DNA of 8,377 nt, taken from SIO4C1 sp039180385. GTDB taxonomy: Bacteria; Cyanobacteriota; Cyanobacteriia; Phormidesmidales; Phormidesmidaceae. The translations under genes were made by a program, and so were the position numbers. The stretch covers positions 1 through 8,377 of the forward strand of contig JBCDDJ010000302.1 of assembly GCA_039180385.1 (NCBI GenBank), read 5' to 3'. Under the pieces are notes generated by a model. The model had not been told where the DNA came from. It searched no databases and saw only the letters and a program-made list of their open reading frames with translations. Positions 6,385 to 8,377 of this stretch are shown one piece after another. Within the stretch, counting starts at the first letter, position 1; each line of letters begins with the position of its first letter.

Positions 6385-6568
6385 ATGACTCCCCTAACCG
6401 TCTCACTGCCTGAAGCCCCAGCCAACTATCTACAAGCACAAATTGCCGCCGGACATTACCGCACTGTTGACGACTACATCACAAGCCCTGATTCAACAAG
6501 ATAAAGCCCGCAATTCACATATCTCATCAGCTGACAAATTGCGGGATAATAGCCAAGCGAAACCGTGA
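6385..6568 (+). pseudogene. Frameshifted ParD-type antitoxin remnant
   Basis: The ATG at 6385 opens a 39-codon frame reading TPLTVSLPEAPANYLQAQIAAGHYRTVDDYI before drifting to a TAA at 6502-6504. The first 32 residues have the ParD/CC2985 pattern: a beta strand of the ribbon-helix-helix (LTVSLPE), then a helix, then GHYRTVDDYI. One frame over, from 6482, the expected continuation appears as QALIQQDKAR and runs to a TGA at 6566-6568. Removing one base near 6481 would join them into about 60 residues. No ParE-like toxin gene follows. Antitoxins of this family bind a toxin and repress their own promoter; this copy should not make a normal protein, unless the shift is a sequencing error. Confidence 0.72.
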
Positions 6569-6572
6569 GGAG
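6568..6572 (+). promoter_or_regulatory. Strong Shine-Dalgarno site of the YciI-family gene
   Basis: AGGAG, six bases upstream of ATG 6579, sits right at the TGA (6566-6568) that ends the second half of the ParD remnant. Most other genes here lack a clear site, so this one stands out. Confidence 0.7.
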
Positions 6573-6578
6573 TTAACG

Positions 6579-6848
6579 ATGCCAAAATTTGTCATGTGGG
6601 GCAGCTACTGCGAAAACGCCCTCGAAAAACGCACCCCCTATCGCGAAGCTCATCTGAAAGGGCTACAGTCCCAAAAAGACCAGGGTATCCTCACCGCCCT
6701 TGGCCCCACCACCGACAACACAAAAGTCTTTGGCATCTACGAAGCCGAGGGTGAAGCGGCGATTCGCCAGCTCGTGGAAGGCGACCCTTATTGGCAAAAC
6801 GGCATCTGGACAGACTACGAAGTTTACGAATGGAACCAGGTGTTTTGA
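6579..6848 (+). CDS. YciI-family protein
   Basis: An 89-residue small dimeric alpha/beta barrel (ferredoxin-like) family protein; members are poorly characterised, with some linked to catabolic enzymes or dehalogenases. Features seen are the opening strand KFVMWGSY, the family motif R-E-A-H-L (H25 is the candidate active-site histidine), GILTALGP near 37-44, and the tail EGDPYWQNGIWTDYEVYEWNQVF, which resembles the end of the domain. AGGAG at 6568-6572 stands six bases before the ATG, the best ribosome binding site in the window, and fixes the start. It overlaps the stop of the broken antitoxin frame, so the two may once have been coupled. It is convergent with chrA. Family sure; reaction unknown. 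Confidence 0.88.
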   Translation: MPKFVMWGSYCENALEKRTPYREAHLKGLQSQKDQGILTALGPTTDNTKVFGIYEAEGEAAIRQLVEGDPYWQNGIWTDYEVYEWNQVF

Positions 6849-6851
6849 TCT

Positions 6852-6916
6852 AGAAACCGGGTTTCTTTGATCGGTTGCGCCTGAAGCTAAAGGCTTAACT
6901 CAGAAACCCGGTTTCT
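6852..6916. repeat. Pair of 15-bp inverted repeats between convergent genes
   Basis: AGAAACCGGGTTTCT (6852-6866) and AGAAACCCGGTTTCT (6902-6916) are exact reverse complements, 35 bases apart, and each is itself a near-palindrome with 7-base arms. They fill the gap between the YciI-family gene and chrA, which converge. A 15-bp stem could stop transcription from both sides, although no clear T-tract follows. Repeats of this AGAAACC/GGTTTCT type recur in cyanobacterial intergenic DNA as far as I recall, so a REP-like element is the likeliest explanation. Confidence 0.75.
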
Positions 6917-6936
6917 GGCGGCTGGCGGCGGCACCT

Positions 6937-8160
6937 TTACCCCCCCAGCAGAGGATAGGCCACCAAACCAATCAGAGCGCCTGCCAAGATCAGCTTCCAC
7001 GCGGTTATGCGAAAGCGCACGATGGCGACCAACGCAGCTATCCCAATCACCACGGCTAAAGCTGATAGAAGGCTGTTGCTTCTCAAAAAGGCAGTTTCAC
7101 TGAGCGGAATGGTCGCGGCTGCGATCGCACCCAGCACCGCTGGCTTCACCCCCTTCAAAAACGCCTGAATCCAAGCATTTTTCCTTAGCCGCAAAAGTAC
7201 GGGCGCAGCCAGCATAATAAACAAAAACGACGGAGTAAAGATGCCGATGGTGGACACCAGCGCCCCGAAGACGCCAGCCACCTTGTAGCCCACAAATGCA
7301 GCAGTGATGACCACCGGGCCAGGACTGAGCTGACCGATGGCGATGCCGTCAATAAACTCATTGAGGGTCAGCCAGTGCAGCCGGTCGACCACCTCAAACT
7401 CCAGCAGCGGGATAATTACCAGCCCCCCGCCAAAGATAAACGCACCGACTTTAAGAAAAAAGAAGAGCAGCGGCCCAAAAAATTCAGAAATTCGTTCAGT
7501 CCCCCAAAAACTGGAGCGAGGCAGCACCTCAGTAGCCGGGACAGCCGCTTGCACCTGGGTCAACAGCAAGCCTGCCCCCAGCCCTGCCCCTAGCCGCCGT
7601 CCGTAGAACAGTAACCCAACGACCCCGAAGATGAGGAAAATCAGCAGGGTACTCAAGTCAGAAAAGACACTTAAGGCAAGGGTGGTCAGTGCGATCGCAC
7701 CCCCTACCCAATCCGTAATGGATTTGCGACCCAGTTTCCAACAAAAACCTAAGATAATCGCAATCATCACCGGCGACAGGCCAAAAAATAACGCCGCTAG
7801 CTGAGGCAACTGCGCAAATCGAAAGTAAACCCAGGCCAGCCCTACCACAATCAAGAAAGCGGGTGTGATAAAACAGAGCCCCGCCACCAACGCCCCAACC
7901 CATCCCTCCCGAACATAGCCGATATAAATCCCCATCTGGGTTGAGGCAGGCCCCGGCAGCATTTCACACATGGCTAGCCCATCACTAAATTCTTCGGGGG
8001 TCAGCCACCCCCGCCGATCAACCGCCTCATCGCTGGCCATGGCAATATGGGCCTGCGGGCCCCCAAACCCCAGCACACCTAGCCTTAGAAAAAGTTTGCC
8101 AAGGGCTATCAACCGCAAAGCCCGAGGCTGACTATCAGCAACAACTGTCGGTTTATCCAT
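6937..8160 (-). CDS. chrA: Chromate transporter ChrA (long-chain CHR family)
   Basis: An inner-membrane exporter of chromate, with 407 residues in two homologous halves typical of the long-chain CHR family. The first half carries GFGGPQAHIAMA (31-42) and LPGPASTQMGIYIGY (68-82). The second carries FGGGLVIIP (243-251) and QLSPGPVVITAAFVGY (277-292), followed by GIFTPSF. Roughly ten or more hydrophobic segments fill the rest. The ATG at 8160 is well placed before the LGKLFLRLGVLGFGG opening; the binding site is weak. It contains two HIP1 octamers, so it has been resident long enough to match the host, or came from another cyanobacterium. Upstream lie short direct repeats that may control it. 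No ChrB regulator is in the window. Sulfate or another oxyanion as substrate cannot be excluded. Confidence 0.93.
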   Translation of the reverse strand: MDKPTVVADSQPRALRLIALGKLFLRLGVLGFGGPQAHIAMASDEAVDRRGWLTPEEFSDGLAMCEMLPGPASTQMGIYIGYVREGWVGALVAGLCFITPAFLIVVGLAWVYFRFAQLPQLAALFFGLSPVMIAIILGFCWKLGRKSITDWVGGAIALTTLALSVFSDLSTLLIFLIFGVVGLLFYGRRLGAGLGAGLLLTQVQAAVPATEVLPRSSFWGTERISEFFGPLLFFFLKVGAFIFGGGLVIIPLLEFEVVDRLHWLTLNEFIDGIAIGQLSPGPVVITAAFVGYKVAGVFGALVSTIGIFTPSFLFIMLAAPVLLRLRKNAWIQAFLKGVKPAVLGAIAAATIPLSETAFLRSNSLLSALAVVIGIAALVAIVRFRITAWKLILAGALIGLVAYPLLGG

Positions 8161-8204
8161 AGAGCTCTAGCAATCTACACACTGCGTCAGTCAGAGAGGG
8201 GAAA

Positions 8205-8261
8205 GGGGTCAGTACCTAATGGGGTCAGTGCCCACGTAAATGGGTCACTACTCACGTAAAT
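8205..8261. repeat. Three tandem GGGGTCAGTRCC(CACG)TAAAT units
   Basis: Three adjoining units of about 16-21 bases start at 8205, 8221 and 8242. Each begins with (G)GGGTCA(G/C)T and ends TAAT or TAAAT. The last two share CACGTAAAT, while the first lacks those inner bases. A fourth, weaker copy of the head (TGCGTCAGT, 8183-8191) lies further toward chrA. The array sits 45-100 bases upstream of chrA on its promoter side. Confidence 0.75.
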
Positions 8262-8263
8262 AG

Positions 8264-8296
8264 AAAGACTCAACCAAAAGTAAAGACTCAACCAAA
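8264..8296. repeat. Direct repeat AAAGACTCAACCAAA, two copies
   Basis: Two perfect 15-base copies, 8264-8278 and 8282-8296, with an 18-base period, directly follow the GGGTCA repeats. A third, degraded copy may start at 8303 (AAAGTTAATCTACCAAC). Spacing near two helical turns would place bound proteins on similar faces of the DNA. Confidence 0.75.
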
Positions 8297-8311
8297 TTAA
8301 CTAAAGTTAAT
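8296..8311. promoter_or_regulatory. Perfect 16-bp palindrome, operator-like
   Basis: ATTAACTAAAGTTAAT is a perfect 7-2-7 inverted repeat that begins at the last base of the second AAAGACTCAACCAAA copy. Its symmetry and its place between chrA and a possible gene beyond the right edge suggest a binding site for a dimeric regulator. Confidence 0.45.
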
Positions 8312-8362
8312 CTACCAACATGAACGGAATGTTAACGTTAGGCACGGCGATTTCAATTGAAT

Positions 8363-8377
8363 AGGAAGAGTTCATCA
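8363..8377 (+). other. Possible start region of a gene beyond the right edge
   Basis: AGGAAG at 8363-8368 looks like a ribosome binding site. If the next bases were TG, the final A at 8377 would start an ATG eight bases after it. Just upstream, a 14-codon frame (ATG 8320 to TAG 8362-8364) could be a short leader peptide, or chance. Nothing can be said about the product. Confidence 0.25.

Noticed and set aside
7337..7606. Plus-strand open frames opposite chrA
   Set aside because: They are antisense to a clear transporter and rich in Ser/Pro/Lys typical of shadow frames of membrane proteins.
8205..8296. Short repeats as a CRISPR array
   Set aside because: The units adjoin each other with no unique spacers, differ in length and belong to two unrelated repeat families.

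Overview
The window looks like a piece of a cyanobacterial chromosome. Five copies of the HIP1 octamer GCGATCGC lie in 8.4 kb (512-519, 2579-2586, 4548-4555, 7121-7128, 7691-7698), where chance would give about 0.1. Three small or regulatory proteins also match families I know essentially only from cyanobacteria: a DUF3146 protein, a DUF2949 protein and an NblR-like response regulator. These calls come from remembered family features, not from a search.

Left part (1-1344): the window opens with what may be the last 33 codons of a truncated gene. A divergent YqgF/RuvX-fold nuclease (+) follows and converges with a DUF3146 gene (-). The roughly 310-base gap between DUF3146 and the next gene holds a nested inverted repeat but no convincing promoter.

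Centre-left (1345-3756): three genes in the same direction probably form an operon: NAD kinase (NADP supply), an OmpR-type response regulator with an atypical receiver, and a DUF192 lipoprotein. About 300 AT-rich bases then lead to a small DUF2949 gene (4058-4255), which ends at a strong intrinsic terminator (4338-4376).

Centre-right (4440-6345): a class V aminotransferase of the alanine/serine-glyoxylate type (-) is divergent from a ureidoglycolate-lyase family gene (+). One enzyme would release glyoxylate and the other would consume it, so they may share a glyoxylate or photorespiratory role.

Right part (6346-8377): a ParD-type antitoxin gene broken by a one-base frameshift, with no toxin beside it, is followed directly by a YciI-family gene with a strong ribosome binding site. 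A 15-bp inverted repeat pair separates YciI from a convergent long-form chromate transporter (chrA, -). Upstream of chrA, the right edge carries two kinds of short direct repeats, a perfect 16-bp palindrome and a Shine-Dalgarno-like sequence. This suggests a regulated divergent promoter or the end of a mobile element whose body lies beyond the window.

I found no RNA genes, no CRISPR array and no complete insertion sequence. The least explained parts are the right-edge repeat cluster, the broken antitoxin gene and the atypical receiver domain.
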